A DNA stretch of 64,000 bases from assembly GCF_019668485.1 (NCBI RefSeq), contig NZ_AP024619.1, forward strand, positions 743,001-807,000, given 5' to 3'. The position numbers and the translations under genes were made by a program. Under the pieces are notes generated by a model, which worked only from the letters and a program-made list of their open reading frames with translations, had not been told where the DNA came from and did not search any database. How positions within the stretch are numbered: the first letter of the stretch is position 1; every line of letters begins with the position of its first letter. Origin of the DNA: Gelria sp. Kuro-4. Its GTDB lineage: Bacteria > Bacillota > DTU030 > DUMP01. Of the stretch, positions 9,094 through 19,538 are shown piece by piece.

Positions 9094-10278
9094 ATGGAGA
9101 ATGACTTGCGCACCCTCAAGCAAAAAGCCTGGGGGGAGGTAGAGCGGCTGAAGCCGCGCCTGGCAGAGATCTGCCTTGCCATCCATGCCCACCCGGAGCT
9201 GGGCGGGGAGGAGTTCTTCGCCCTCGACCTTCTGTCGCGGGAACTTGCGGCGGCCGGCTTCGCAGTGGAACGGGGGTATTTCGGCATCCCCACCGCCTTC
9301 CACGCGGTGCTGGCCGGCCGGGCGGCGCGCCCGGCGGTGGCCTTCCTGGCGGAGTACGATGCCCTGCCGGGCCTGGGCCACGCCTGCGGCCACAACATCA
9401 TCGGCACGGCGGCGCTGGGCGCGGCCCTGGCGCTGGCGCCGCTTCTTGCGGCTCTGCCGGGCGGCATCCACGTTTTCGGTACCCCGGCCGAGGAGACGAA
9501 CGGCGCCAAGGTGCCCCTGGCCGCCGGCGGGGCCTTCCGCGACATCGATGCCGCCATGATGATCCACCCCTCCGGCCGCACCGTGCTCACCGCCCCCTCG
9601 CTGGCCATGGACGCCCTGGAGTTCCGCTTCCGCGGGCGGGCGGCGCATGCCGCCTCCGCGCCGCACGAGGGGATCAACGCCCTGGATGCGGTCATCCTCA
9701 CCTTCAACGCGGTGAACGCGCTCCGCCAGCATGTGCGCCCCGATGTGCGCATCCACGGTATCATTACCAGGGGCGGCGAGGCCCCCAACATTGTCCCCGA
9801 GGAGGCCGTAGCGCGCTTTTACGTGCGGGCCGCGCGCCGCAAATACCTGGATGAGGTGGCGGGCCGGGTGGTGAACTGCGCCCGCGCCGGGGCGCTGGCC
9901 ACCGGGGCGGAGCTTACCGTGAACAACTTCGAGTACTCCTTCGACGAAATGCGCAACAACGCGGCCCTGGCGGGCGCCATGCAGGCCAACCTGACGGCGC
10001 TGGGGGAAGAGGTGGTACCCTGCGGTGAGGGTTTGGGCTCGCTGGACATGGGCAACGTGAGCCACGTGGTGCCGGCCGTTCATCCGTATATTTCTATAGG
10101 CACCGCGACCCTTGTCTCGCACACCCGCGAATTCGCCGCCGCCGCCGGCAGCGAAGGCGGCCTGCGCGCGATGGTGCTGGGGGCCAAGGCCCTGGCCGCC
10201 ACCGCGCTCGATGTTCTTCTCGACGCGGAGCTGCGGCAGGCGGTGCGGGCCGAGTTTGCCGCTGCCGACAGCCAGTAA
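9094..10278 (+). CDS. M20-family amidohydrolase (AbgB/aminoacylase-like)
   Basis: The 394-residue cytosolic enzyme has the M20D two-domain layout. EYDALPGLGHACGHN near residue 95 holds the Cys and His metal ligands. GTPAEE near 132 provides the catalytic-type Glu, and IHPSG near 160 a further His. A dimerisation domain follows from about 175 (RFRGRAAHAAS). It should hydrolyse an N-acyl or N-aminobenzoyl amino acid. ATG 9094 follows gggaggt. It lies 68 nt after the lysine-regulated carrier with no terminator I can see, so it may share that control and act on acyl-lysine-type compounds (inference). Confidence 0.85.
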   Translation: MENDLRTLKQKAWGEVERLKPRLAEICLAIHAHPELGGEEFFALDLLSRELAAAGFAVERGYFGIPTAFHAVLAGRAARPAVAFLAEYDALPGLGHACGHNIIGTAALGAALALAPLLAALPGGIHVFGTPAEETNGAKVPLAAGGAFRDIDAAMMIHPSGRTVLTAPSLAMDALEFRFRGRAAHAASAPHEGINALDAVILTFNAVNALRQHVRPDVRIHGIITRGGEAPNIVPEEAVARFYVRAARRKYLDEVAGRVVNCARAGALATGAELTVNNFEYSFDEMRNNAALAGAMQANLTALGEEVVPCGEGLGSLDMGNVSHVVPAVHPYISIGTATLVSHTREFAAAAGSEGGLRAMVLGAKALAATALDVLLDAELRQAVRAEFAAADSQ

Positions 10279-10304
10279 GAACCGCCGCCTGCGGGCGCTG
10301 CTGC

Positions 10305-10334
10305 TTGACACGCCGGCGGCGTCCATGATAAAAT
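10305..10334 (+). promoter_or_regulatory. Sigma-A promoter of the nhaC lysine-riboswitch unit
   Basis: TTGACA at 10305-10310 is followed after 18 bp by TAAAAT at 10329-10334. It directly precedes the second lysine riboswitch. Confidence 0.8.
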
Positions 10335-10369
10335 AAAGCAAATTCTATATAATACCTCATCTCTTGTCA

Positions 10370-10580
10370 AGGGGGATGGGGTAGAGGTCGCGGGAGGTCA
10401 TAAGTACCGGCAGGGAGCAGGGCAGCAGAGGAACTGCCGGGAAAGGGGCCACACCGCCGAAGTCCGGTCCTCGCCCCGAGGGCCGCGGCTGGGGCTGCAG
10501 CGAACAGCTGCAGAACTGTCACCCGGTTGGCTGACCCGGCGGCCGGGTGGAGCGCTATCTCATTCAGGGAGAGGAGGGGA
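10370..10580 (+). ncRNA. Lysine riboswitch (L box) 2
   Basis: The conserved blocks are GGGGTAGAGGTCGCG, CATAAGTACC, GGGAAAGGGGCC with ACCGCCGAAG, CTGGGGCTGCAG paired to CTGCAGAACTGTCACC, and GCGCTATCTCA. They occur in the L-box order and spacing. The downstream carrier belongs to the NhaC superfamily, members of which (LysW) were predicted as lysine transporters from the same association. I do not see an unambiguous terminator between the aptamer and the gene; control of translation is possible. Confidence 0.9.
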
Positions 10581-10678
10581 TGAGGGTGTATTTTGCCTTA
10601 CCACCCGTGAACCCGGTGCGCCGCAAACGCACTTAGCCGGCGGTTATTGCTGAGACCAAGAGCTAAGGAGGCGCAATC

Positions 10679-12250
10679 ATGGACAATTTCGGGTGGTTAT
10701 CTATTTTGCCGCCGCTGGTGGCCATTACCCTGGCCATCGTCACGCGCGAGGTACTCGTCTCCCTGGTGCTGGGCATCTTTACCGGCGCGCTCATCCTCAC
10801 CGCAGGCAGCCCCGTTGGCGCCTTTACCAAGGCCGTCGACATCATCATTAAGGCCGTGGGGGATCCGGAATGGAACGTGCGCGTGCTGCTCTTTGTGCTT
10901 CTTCTGGGCGGCATCGTGGGGCTCCTGGCCCGCTCCGGCAGCCCGGTTTCCTTCAGCTTATGGGCAGTCAAGCGGGTGAAGAGCCGCCCCCTGGCGCTTG
11001 TCACTACCTGGCTTTTAGGTATCATCATCTTTATGGACGACTACTTCAACTGCCTCACGGTAGGCACGGTGATGCGCCCCATCACCGACCGCTACCGCGT
11101 TTCCCGCGCCAAGCTGGCCTTTATTATCGACGCCACTGCTGCTCCGGTGTGCATCCTGGTGCCGCTTTCCACCTGGGTGGCCTATGTGATCTCGCTCTTG
11201 GTGCCGGAATTCGAGCACTACGGCATCACCCTGAATCCCTTCCAGGCCTTTTTGGCCATGGTGCCGTACAACCTTTATGCCTGGCTGATCCTCATTATGG
11301 TGCTCGCCACCTCTTTCACCGACCTCGAATACGGACCCATGGCCCGCCACGAACACCGCGCGCTCAGCGAGGGCGTCCTGTACGACGAGTCGCTGGGTTC
11401 CCCGCCGGGCGACGATTTCGCTTCCCTTGAGGTGGCGGAAAACAGCCGCCCGGTGGACCTGGTGGTGCCCATTGTCACCCTGGTGGTGAGCACCATCGCC
11501 GCCATGCTCGCCACCGGCGGTTACGGCGAGAAGGGCTTCTGGGACGCCATCATGAACACCGATTCGGCCACCTCCCTGGTTTACGGCGCCACCATCACCA
11601 TCATCGTCACCACCCTCTTCTACCACTTGCGGCGCGTGGTTCCCCTGCGCGCCTCTATGACGGCCATCGTGCAGGGCTTTAAGTCCATGATGGTGGCGGT
11701 GACCATCCTTGCCCTGGCCTGGAGCATCGGCGCCATCTGTAAGGAGCTCGGCACCGGCGCCTGGGTGGCCGGGGTGGTTTCCCAGGGCCTGCCGGCGGCC
11801 CTGGTACCGGCGGCGCTCTTTGCAGCCTCCGCCTTCATCGCCTTTGCCACCGGCACCTCCTGGGGCACCTTCGCCATCATGCTGCCCATCGCCGTGCCGC
11901 TGGCCAACACCATCGGGCTCTACCTGATCCCGTCGCTGGCTGCCGTGCTGGCCGGCGGGACCTTCGGCGACCACTGCTCCCCCATTTCCGACACCACCAT
12001 CATGTCCTCCACGGGCGGCGCCTGCCACCACGTGGACCACGTCAACACGCAGCTGCCCTACGCCGTAACGGCGGCCGGGGTGGCCCTCGTGGGCTTTCTC
12101 ACCGTCAGCTTTCTTCCCAGCGGCTGGCTCGTTTTGGCGGTGAGCACCGCGCTTTTTCTCGTGGTGCTGAAGCTCCTCCACTCCTTCTGGAACGAAGGGG
12201 CACCGGCACCGCTTACCGGCACGGTGCTGCGGGAGAGCGAAGGCCGCTGA
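10679..12250 (+). CDS. NhaC-superfamily antiporter, probable lysine transporter (LysW type)
   Basis: The 523-residue membrane protein has the NhaC-type repeats. DDYFNCLTVGTVMRPITD lies near residue 120, and ATGTSWGTFAIMLPIAVPLA with GGTFGDHCSPISDTT near 390-435 carries conserved Asp/His positions. ATG 10679 follows taaggagg. The lysine riboswitch in its leader makes lysine import the best role, although classical NhaC proteins exchange sodium for protons. Its own terminator lies at 12267-12294. Confidence 0.88.
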   Translation: MDNFGWLSILPPLVAITLAIVTREVLVSLVLGIFTGALILTAGSPVGAFTKAVDIIIKAVGDPEWNVRVLLFVLLLGGIVGLLARSGSPVSFSLWAVKRVKSRPLALVTTWLLGIIIFMDDYFNCLTVGTVMRPITDRYRVSRAKLAFIIDATAAPVCILVPLSTWVAYVISLLVPEFEHYGITLNPFQAFLAMVPYNLYAWLILIMVLATSFTDLEYGPMARHEHRALSEGVLYDESLGSPPGDDFASLEVAENSRPVDLVVPIVTLVVSTIAAMLATGGYGEKGFWDAIMNTDSATSLVYGATITIIVTTLFYHLRRVVPLRASMTAIVQGFKSMMVAVTILALAWSIGAICKELGTGAWVAGVVSQGLPAALVPAALFAASAFIAFATGTSWGTFAIMLPIAVPLANTIGLYLIPSLAAVLAGGTFGDHCSPISDTTIMSSTGGACHHVDHVNTQLPYAVTAAGVALVGFLTVSFLPSGWLVLAVSTALFLVVLKLLHSFWNEGAPAPLTGTVLRESEGR

Positions 12251-12266
12251 AGAAACGGCTGTACAG

Positions 12267-12294
12267 GGTCCGGAGAAATCCGGACCATTTTTTT
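12267..12294 (+). terminator. Terminator after the lysine transporter gene
   Basis: The perfect stem GGTCCGGA / TCCGGACC with a GAAA tetraloop is followed by ATTTTTTT, 17 nt past the stop codon. Confidence 0.9.
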
Positions 12295-12381
12295 GGGGCC
12301 GGGGGAGGAAAAATATGCTAGGGCGCGAATAACAACTAGAGACGTGACCGGCTGCCAAAGTTGGCATACTAGGGGGCGGAG

Positions 12382-12831
12382 GTGGCTCAGGCTTTGGAAC
12401 GGGCAGGAAAGGATAAGTCCGTGATTCAGCTTACCCTGGACCGGTGTTACGCGCTGCTGAAACAAAGCCGCGCGCCCATGAATTTTCGCGAGCTCTTAAG
12501 CGCCGGCTGGCAAGGGGCGCAGCCCGGGCGTGACCTTTCGCAGAGCGACCTGGCTACACTGTATACCAGCCTGAACCTGGATCCACGCTTTACACCCATG
12601 GGCAAGGGCAGCTGGGGCTTGGCCGAGTGGCGCCCGCGTTCTTCGCACTCCAGCGTGCCTGCAACCTCGCTCCTCGGCAAGAGCTACCAAGACGACCGCT
12701 GCCGTTTGAACGGCCGCACCGAGGACCAGGACCTGGAAGAGGCGGCTTCGGACACCCTGGGCGGCGACGAGGAAAAGGGCGCTTCCCTGGATGAGGACGA
12801 AGAGTGGTTTAGCGGCGATGGCGACGAATAG
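12382..12831 (+). CDS. rpoE: RNA polymerase delta subunit
   Basis: The 149-residue protein has an N-terminal HARE-HTH domain (RAPMNFRELLSAGWQG, TLYTSLNLDPRFTPMGKGSWGLAEW) and a strongly acidic disordered tail (GGDEEKGASLDEDEEWFSGDGDE). This is the classic delta-subunit plan, which helps RNA polymerase recycle and reduces non-specific binding. The start is GTG 12382 after gggggcggag. The order rpoE - (one gene) - pyrG resembles the conserved Bacillus arrangement. Confidence 0.9.
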   Translation: MAQALERAGKDKSVIQLTLDRCYALLKQSRAPMNFRELLSAGWQGAQPGRDLSQSDLATLYTSLNLDPRFTPMGKGSWGLAEWRPRSSHSSVPATSLLGKSYQDDRCRLNGRTEDQDLEEAASDTLGGDEEKGASLDEDEEWFSGDGDE

Positions 12832-12843
12832 GAGGCGATGGCG

Positions 12844-13482
12844 ATGAAAATCCGCTGGTGCGGGCATTCCTGCTTTTTGCTCACGGCCGACAGCGGCCTC
12901 AAACTGTTGACGGACCCCTTCGACGAGACGGTAGGCTACCCCCTGCCCACGGTGGCCCCCGACGTGGTCACCGTGAGCCACGAGCACTTTGACCACAACG
13001 CCGTCAAGGTGCTCCCGGGAACCCCGGACGTAGTGCGTGGGCCGGGCGAGCACACCGTGCGCGGGATCAGCATCGTCGGCCTGGCCACTCACCACGACGA
13101 CGCGGGTGGGGCGCGGCGCGGCGAAAACACCGTGTTCACCATGGCCTTGGACGGGCTGCGGGTGACGCACCTGGGTGACCTGGGCCACCCGCTGAGCGCG
13201 GCGCAGATCATGGCCCTGCGCCCCGTACACGTCCTCATGATCCCGGTGGGCGGCTATTACACCATTGACGCGCGGCAGGCCAAAGAGGTGGTGGATGCCC
13301 TGAACCCGAATCTGGTTCTCCCCATGCACTACAAAACCGATGTGATGGACTTCCCCATTGCCGGCGTGGAGCCCTTCCTCAACCTGGTAGGCGGAGGGGA
13401 GCGCCTGCGTTCCACCACCCTGGAGGTTACACCCGAAAGCCTGCCCGAGCGGCGCCGCGTGGTCGTTTTAGATTACATGTAA
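12844..13482 (+). CDS. UPF0173-type metal-dependent hydrolase (MBL fold)
   Basis: The 212-residue protein has the metallo-beta-lactamase fold. SHEHFDH near residue 46 is the HxHxDH metal site, a further His is in GLATHHDD, and an Asp is in HLGDLGH. PMHYKTD near 168 supplies the last His. It matches the short UPF0173/YtkL-type hydrolases with unknown substrate. Two in-frame ATGs occur (12838 and 12844). The second has the better 8-nt spacing from AGGAGG. Confidence 0.87.
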   Translation: MKIRWCGHSCFLLTADSGLKLLTDPFDETVGYPLPTVAPDVVTVSHEHFDHNAVKVLPGTPDVVRGPGEHTVRGISIVGLATHHDDAGGARRGENTVFTMALDGLRVTHLGDLGHPLSAAQIMALRPVHVLMIPVGGYYTIDARQAKEVVDALNPNLVLPMHYKTDVMDFPIAGVEPFLNLVGGGERLRSTTLEVTPESLPERRRVVVLDYM

Positions 13483-13485
13483 CCC

Positions 13486-13514
13486 TTGACACGCGGGACT
13501 TCGCTTACTAAAAT
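13486..13514 (+). promoter_or_regulatory. Sigma-A promoter of pyrG
   Basis: TTGACA (13486-13491) and TAAAAT (13509-13514) are separated by 17 bp and start 3 nt after the stop of the hydrolase gene. Confidence 0.85.
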
Positions 13515-13516
13515 AG

Positions 13517-15229
<1,713 letters not shown>

Positions 15230-15283
15230 GCAGGTCAGGCGCCTGGTCTGCCGGCGGCCCGCCCGGGAGAGGAGGTAAAGCGC

Positions 15284-16798
15284 ATGGCGGAACTTGTGGC
15301 GATTAAAGAGACGGTCCAGAATGTGGCCGAGGCCATCGCCGCCGTTCTGGACCTGGACGTGAGCATCATCGACCGGTCCTATGTGCGCCTGGGGGCCACC
15401 GGACAGTATGCGCGGGAGCTTTATGCCCAGGCGGCTCGCGACTCCCTCTTCGACCACATCTTAAAATCCGGCCGCCCCGGCTTTATCGAGGATGCCGGCT
15501 CAAGCGAGCTCTGCCAAAGGTGCCAGGGGCGCGAAAACTGCCGCGAACTCGCCACCTTGGGCCAGCCCATCTCCTGCCGCGGGCGCGTGGTGGGCGTCAT
15601 CGGCGTGGTGGCCTTTACCCCGGCCCAGCGCGAGCGCCTTAAGGCCGGCGCCGGACAGCTGCTCAACTTCTTGAGCCGCATGGCCGGCCTTCTGGAAAGC
15701 AAGCTCCTGCTTACCGAGGCGCTGCTGGAAGAGACGCGGCGCAACCAAGAAGTGCGGGAAAACCACATCTCCTCGAGCTCCCTGAGCCCCATCAGCTTTG
15801 ACGACATCCTGGGGCAGGCCCCGGCCCTCCTGGCCGCCAAGGAGCTGGCGCGCCGCGTGGCCGCCTCAAGCTCCACCGTGCTCATCCGCGGCGAAAGCGG
15901 CACCGGCAAGGAGATGTTCGCCCGCGCCATCCACAGCGCCGGCCCGCGGGCGGAGCACCCCTTTGTGGCGGTAAACTGCGCCTCCATCCCGGAGAGCCTG
16001 CTGGAGAGCGAACTCTTCGGCTACGAGGCCGGCGCCTTTACCGGCGCCAAAAGGAGCGGCAAGGTGGGCAAGTTCGAGCTGGCGCAAGGCGGCACCCTCT
16101 TTTTGGACGAGATCGGCGACCTGCCGCTGCACCTGCAACCCAAGCTCCTGCGCGTTCTCCAGGAGCGGCAGGTGGAGCGGGTGGGGGGGACGCACCCCAT
16201 CGCCGTGGATGTGCGCATCATCGCCGCCACCAACCAGGACCTGGAGGAACTCATCGCCAGCCGCTCCTTCAGGAGCGACCTGTACTACCGCTTAAACGTA
16301 ATACCCCTGGCCATCCCGCCGCTGAGGGAGCGGGACGGTGACATCCTCTTCCTGACGCGTTTTTTCATTAATAAATACTGCCACCTGCTGGAGCGGCCCC
16401 TCCTTGAGCTCAGCCCGGCGGCCGTGCAGGCCCTCGCCGGCCACACCTGGCCGGGCAACGTGCGCGAGCTCGAGAACTGCGTGGAGTACGCGGTGAACGT
16501 GGCTGCCGGGAGCAGCATCACGCCGGCGGACCTGCCCACCTACCTGCGCCGCGAAAACGCCCGGGCGGCCGCAGCCGGGGAAAAAGGTGCGGGCGCCGGC
16601 GTGGCTGCCGCCGCCCTACCGCAGGGCAGCCTGGAACAGCTGGTGGGCGCCTACGAGAACCAGATCCTCTCCCAGTACCTCGCCGCCTACGGCACTTCCG
16701 CCGAGGCCAAGGCCGAGATCGCCTCCCGCCTCGGCATCTCCCTCGCCACCTTATACCGCCGCCTCCACAAGTATCGGGGTCAGGTATCAACTTCTTAA
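15284..16798 (+). CDS. Sigma-54-dependent transcriptional activator, probable regulator of the cysteine desulfidase gene
   Basis: The 504-residue protein has an N-terminal sensory region of about 165 residues with a Cys cluster (CQRCQGRENC). An AAA+ domain follows with Walker A GESGTGKE, the sigma-54 contact loop GAFTGA, Walker B GTLFLDEIGDL and the arginine-finger region. A Fis-type HTH (SRLGISLATLYRRLHKY) closes it. The Cys cluster could sense a thiol, metal or redox signal (inference). The following gene, an L-cysteine desulfidase, has a good sigma-54 promoter, so it is the likely target. The last residues GQVSTS and the stop TAA are supplied by a family A repeat. Confidence 0.92.
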   Translation: MAELVAIKETVQNVAEAIAAVLDLDVSIIDRSYVRLGATGQYARELYAQAARDSLFDHILKSGRPGFIEDAGSSELCQRCQGRENCRELATLGQPISCRGRVVGVIGVVAFTPAQRERLKAGAGQLLNFLSRMAGLLESKLLLTEALLEETRRNQEVRENHISSSSLSPISFDDILGQAPALLAAKELARRVAASSSTVLIRGESGTGKEMFARAIHSAGPRAEHPFVAVNCASIPESLLESELFGYEAGAFTGAKRSGKVGKFELAQGGTLFLDEIGDLPLHLQPKLLRVLQERQVERVGGTHPIAVDVRIIAATNQDLEELIASRSFRSDLYYRLNVIPLAIPPLRERDGDILFLTRFFINKYCHLLERPLLELSPAAVQALAGHTWPGNVRELENCVEYAVNVAAGSSITPADLPTYLRRENARAAAAGEKGAGAGVAAAALPQGSLEQLVGAYENQILSQYLAAYGTSAEAKAEIASRLGISLATLYRRLHKYRGQVSTS

Positions 16799-16820
16799 AG
16801 TTCTTCTCACATCTGCGAAA
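16776..16820 (+). repeat. Family A REP overlapping the end of the activator gene
   Basis: The core at 16776-16793 is read in frame as the last residues of the activator. The following CTTAA gives the stop codon, and the tail ends CTGCGAAA. Confidence 0.9.
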
Positions 16821-16845
16821 AATTCTCAGCTGTGATAAAAGGAGT

Positions 16846-16879
16846 GGCGCCTGGTTCGCAATACTGCGAAGCAGGCGCC
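16846..16879 (+). promoter_or_regulatory. 34-bp palindrome, candidate activator site or hairpin
   Basis: GGCGCCTG g TTCGCA atac TGCGAA g CAGGCGCC is perfectly self-complementary apart from one central-flank mismatch per arm. It lies 34 bp upstream of a sigma-54 promoter. It could be the binding site of the neighbouring activator or a transcript hairpin; no T-run follows. Confidence 0.5.
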
Positions 16880-16912
16880 TTGGCGTATACGGCCGGCGGC
16901 ATCTCACCGCCC

Positions 16913-16928
16913 TGGCATGGAATGTGCA
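16913..16928 (+). promoter_or_regulatory. Sigma-54 (-24/-12) promoter of the cysteine desulfidase gene
   Basis: TGGCATGGAATGTGCA has GG and GC in the exact sigma-54 register (12 bp between them). It sits about 100 bp before the desulfidase start and next to a sigma-54 activator gene. Confidence 0.65.
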
Positions 16929-17025
16929 TAAGAAATGTGCATAAGAAAAGGGAAAAGCCGCGGCAGCCACCCTGGAGCGCGGGAGCCAGGGGGCGGGCGG
17001 CCGGGCCGCGAAGGGGTGAGGCAAG

Positions 17026-18345
17026 GTGGAACAAGGCCGGCTGGTGGCGCTCCTTAAGGAGCAGGTGGCGCCTGCCTTCGGCTGCACGGAACCGGTGGCC
17101 TGCGCCCTGGCGGTGGCGCGGGCGCGCGAGGCGCTGGGTGCCCCGGTGCAGAAGATCAGGCTGGTAACGAGCCCGGGAGTGTATAAGAACGGCTTGGGCG
17201 TGGGTATTCCTGGGACGGGGGCGCGGGGGATCCCCATTGCCGCTGCACTGGGCGCCCTCATCGGCGAGGCGCGGCGTGGGCTGGAGGTTTTGGCGCCGAC
17301 CACTGCCGAGGCCGTGCGCGCGGCCGGAGCCATGGTGGCGGCGGGGGCGGTCACAGTGAGCTACGATCCGGCCCGGACAGGGGTGTACGTCGACGCCTGC
17401 GTGTACAGCGCCGGCGGCAGCGCCCGGGCAGTCATTGAAGGGAGCCACACCAACATCGTGTACGTAGAGCGGGACGGCGAGGCGCTCCTGGGGACGCGTC
17501 CGGAGGCGGCGCAGATGCGGGAAGGAGGAGGCACGGCTGCCGGTGAAGTGGGAACCCCCGCTTTAGCGGGCCTCACCCTGGCGGACCTGGTGCACTTTGC
17601 CGCCGCGGTTCCTTTCGCCGAGATCGAGTTTCTGCTGACGGGCGCCCAAATGAATCGGGAGGCGGCCCACCAAGGCCTCACCGCCGGTGCGGGACTGGGG
17701 GTGGGCCGGCAGCTGGCCAGTCTGGTGGAAGCGGGCAAACTGCCGGACGGCCTGATCACCCAGGCCAAGCTGCTTACCGCCGCGGCGGCCGACGCGCGCA
17801 TGGGCGGGCTGCCCATCCCGGTGATGTCGAGTGCCGGCAGCGGCAATCACGGCATCACGGCCATCGTTCCCGTTACCGTAGTGGCGGAGCGCACCGGGGC
17901 CGGTGCCGAAAAGCTGGCGCGCGCCCTGGCCTTGAGCCATCTCGTTACAATCTACGTCAAGGAGTTCACCGGCCGGCTTTCACCCATTTGCGGCTGCTCC
18001 GTGGCTGCGGGTGCCGGGGCGGCGGCCGCTATCTGCTGGCTGCTGGGGGGCGATGCCGGCGCGGTGGGCACGGCCGTTAAAAACCTCATCGCCAACCTGG
18101 CCGGCATGCTCTGCGACGGCGGCAAGAACGGCTGTGCCCTCAAACTCGCCACCACGGCCGCCGAGGCTATCCTGGCGGCGGAGCTGGCGCTCGGCGGCGC
18201 CGGCGTCGACGGCTACGACGGCATTGTGGGCGACACGCCCGAGGAGACCATCCGCAACCTGGGTTACGTCAGCAGCCACGGCCTCGCCCAGGCCGATGCC
18301 GCCATCCTCACCGTCCTCACCCGGGGTCAGGTATCAACTTTTTAA
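17026..18345 (+). CDS. L-cysteine desulfidase / UPF0597 family
   Basis: The 439-residue protein has the [4Fe-4S] cysteine desulfidase (CyuA/CdsB, serine dehydratase alpha-like) signatures. FGCTEPVACALAVA is near residue 20, VYKNGLGVGIPGTG near 50, GSHTNIVYVE near 142, SPICGCSVAAGAGAAAA near 320 and CDGGKNGCALKL near 362. The Cys residues in these blocks are the cluster ligands in the family. It should split cysteine to pyruvate, ammonia and sulfide. GTG 17026 is preceded by ggggtgaggcaag. The last residues RGQVSTF and the TAA come from a family A repeat. The adjacent sigma-54 activator is its probable regulator. Confidence 0.88.
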   Translation: MEQGRLVALLKEQVAPAFGCTEPVACALAVARAREALGAPVQKIRLVTSPGVYKNGLGVGIPGTGARGIPIAAALGALIGEARRGLEVLAPTTAEAVRAAGAMVAAGAVTVSYDPARTGVYVDACVYSAGGSARAVIEGSHTNIVYVERDGEALLGTRPEAAQMREGGGTAAGEVGTPALAGLTLADLVHFAAAVPFAEIEFLLTGAQMNREAAHQGLTAGAGLGVGRQLASLVEAGKLPDGLITQAKLLTAAAADARMGGLPIPVMSSAGSGNHGITAIVPVTVVAERTGAGAEKLARALALSHLVTIYVKEFTGRLSPICGCSVAAGAGAAAAICWLLGGDAGAVGTAVKNLIANLAGMLCDGGKNGCALKLATTAAEAILAAELALGGAGVDGYDGIVGDTPEETIRNLGYVSSHGLAQADAAILTVLTRGQVSTF

Positions 18346-18364
18346 AGTAAACTGCAAAAATGAG

Positions 18365-18411
18365 AAAAGCCCCTTCGTAGGCCAATTCGTGGCTTAAGAA
18401 AGGGGCTTTTT
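18365..18411. terminator. Bidirectional-looking terminator inside the RAYT element
   Basis: AAAAGCCCCTT pairs perfectly with AAGGGGCTTTT across a 24-nt loop, with T-runs on both strands. It ends transcription coming from the desulfidase gene. Confidence 0.75.
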
Positions 18412-18514
18412 GCATTAGCCGCACCTTTCACCCGTCTTTACTCCGCAAAAAAGCAGGAATTATGGCTCGAAAAGTCGTAGTTCAAGGGGGAGAAACGAGA
18501 AGGCTGGTGAAAAG

Positions 18515-19480
18515 GTGGCTCGGCAGCCTCGCATTCACGTTCCCAATACTTACTATCATGTTACTGCGCGCGGCAACAACAAAGAAAAAGTCTTCCTTTC
18601 TACCAGCGACTATGAACGTTACCTCAAATGTCTGGGCGAATACAAAGAGCGGTTTGACTTTCATATTCTCGCTTATGCCCTAATGCCGAATCACGTGCAT
18701 TTTCTTTTTCATATCGGGGAAGTCCCGCTTTCCCATATCATGCATGGCCTGCAGGTCAGCTACACGCAGTATTTCAACCGCAAGTACGAGCGCGTGGGCC
18801 ATGTCTTCCAAGGACGCTATTTTGCGCGCCTCATCGATTCGGATAGTTACCTGCTGCAGGCCGTCCGGTATATTAACCAGAATCCTTTGCGCGCCGGTAT
18901 TGTTCCGAACCTGGCTGCGTATAAGTGGTGTAGTCATACAGAAATGCTAGCGAAGAGAGCGAGCTTGGTCGACCGGGAGAAGGTGCTACGCTGGTTTGCG
19001 GAGGACCCGCGTAAGGCCCTTCAGCTTTATTGCCGCTTTATGGCGGTGCGGGTGGAAGAAGAACCGAAGTGGCCGCAACCGAGCGTGCTCAGACAGGCGC
19101 AGGCCCTAGGCCGGCGCGAAGAGGAGCAGAGCGCGTCGCCGGTGGAGGCCGGTGGGCGTTTCAACCCGGAGAACCGTCCGCCCTTGAGCCGCCTCCTCGC
19201 CGCCGTGGCCTGGCATTACGGCCTGACGCCGGCTCAGCTCTGCAGTCAGCAGCGTTGGCGCGATTATGTGGAAGCACGGGCTGTGTTCTCTTATCTCGCC
19301 ACCCGCCTTTACCTTTACTCTTATCGGGAAGTGGCGTGCATGCTGGCGAAGAGCCCGACGCACGTAGGCAACGCGGCGCACCGCATCGACGAAGTGAAGC
19401 GCGAAGGCAAGTGGCCCGCCACCATCGCCGCCATTCAGAGGCAGGTCGAGGATTTGTCCGGGTTGCAGTCGGAAGGCTGA
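18515..19480 (+). CDS. REP-associated Y1 transposase (RAYT) with DnaA-like C-terminal HTH
   Basis: The 321-residue protein starts RIHVPNTYYHVTARGNNKE, the usual RAYT opening. It carries the HUH motif as MPNHVHFLF near residue 60 and the nucleophile Tyr in the helix YLLQAVRYINQNPLRAGIV near 110-128. The C-terminal 130 residues resemble a DnaA domain IV-like DNA-binding module (HYGLTPAQLC, YLYSYREVACMLAKSPTHVGNA), common in this RAYT group. It should nick and join single-stranded REP hairpins. The start GTG 18515 has only a weak ggtgaaaag site. It lies inside inverted family A repeats. Confidence 0.9.
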   Translation: MARQPRIHVPNTYYHVTARGNNKEKVFLSTSDYERYLKCLGEYKERFDFHILAYALMPNHVHFLFHIGEVPLSHIMHGLQVSYTQYFNRKYERVGHVFQGRYFARLIDSDSYLLQAVRYINQNPLRAGIVPNLAAYKWCSHTEMLAKRASLVDREKVLRWFAEDPRKALQLYCRFMAVRVEEEPKWPQPSVLRQAQALGRREEEQSASPVEAGGRFNPENRPPLSRLLAAVAWHYGLTPAQLCSQQRWRDYVEARAVFSYLATRLYLYSYREVACMLAKSPTHVGNAAHRIDEVKREGKWPATIAAIQRQVEDLSGLQSEG

Positions 19481-19538
19481 GTTTGCTGCGGCCGAAACCG
19501 GACCGACTAAAAACCGACTAAAATGAGGGGTGACGCGG

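Noticed and set aside
16846-16879. The palindrome before the desulfidase gene as an intrinsic terminator
   Set aside because: The arms are long and perfect but no T-run follows and a promoter lies immediately downstream.
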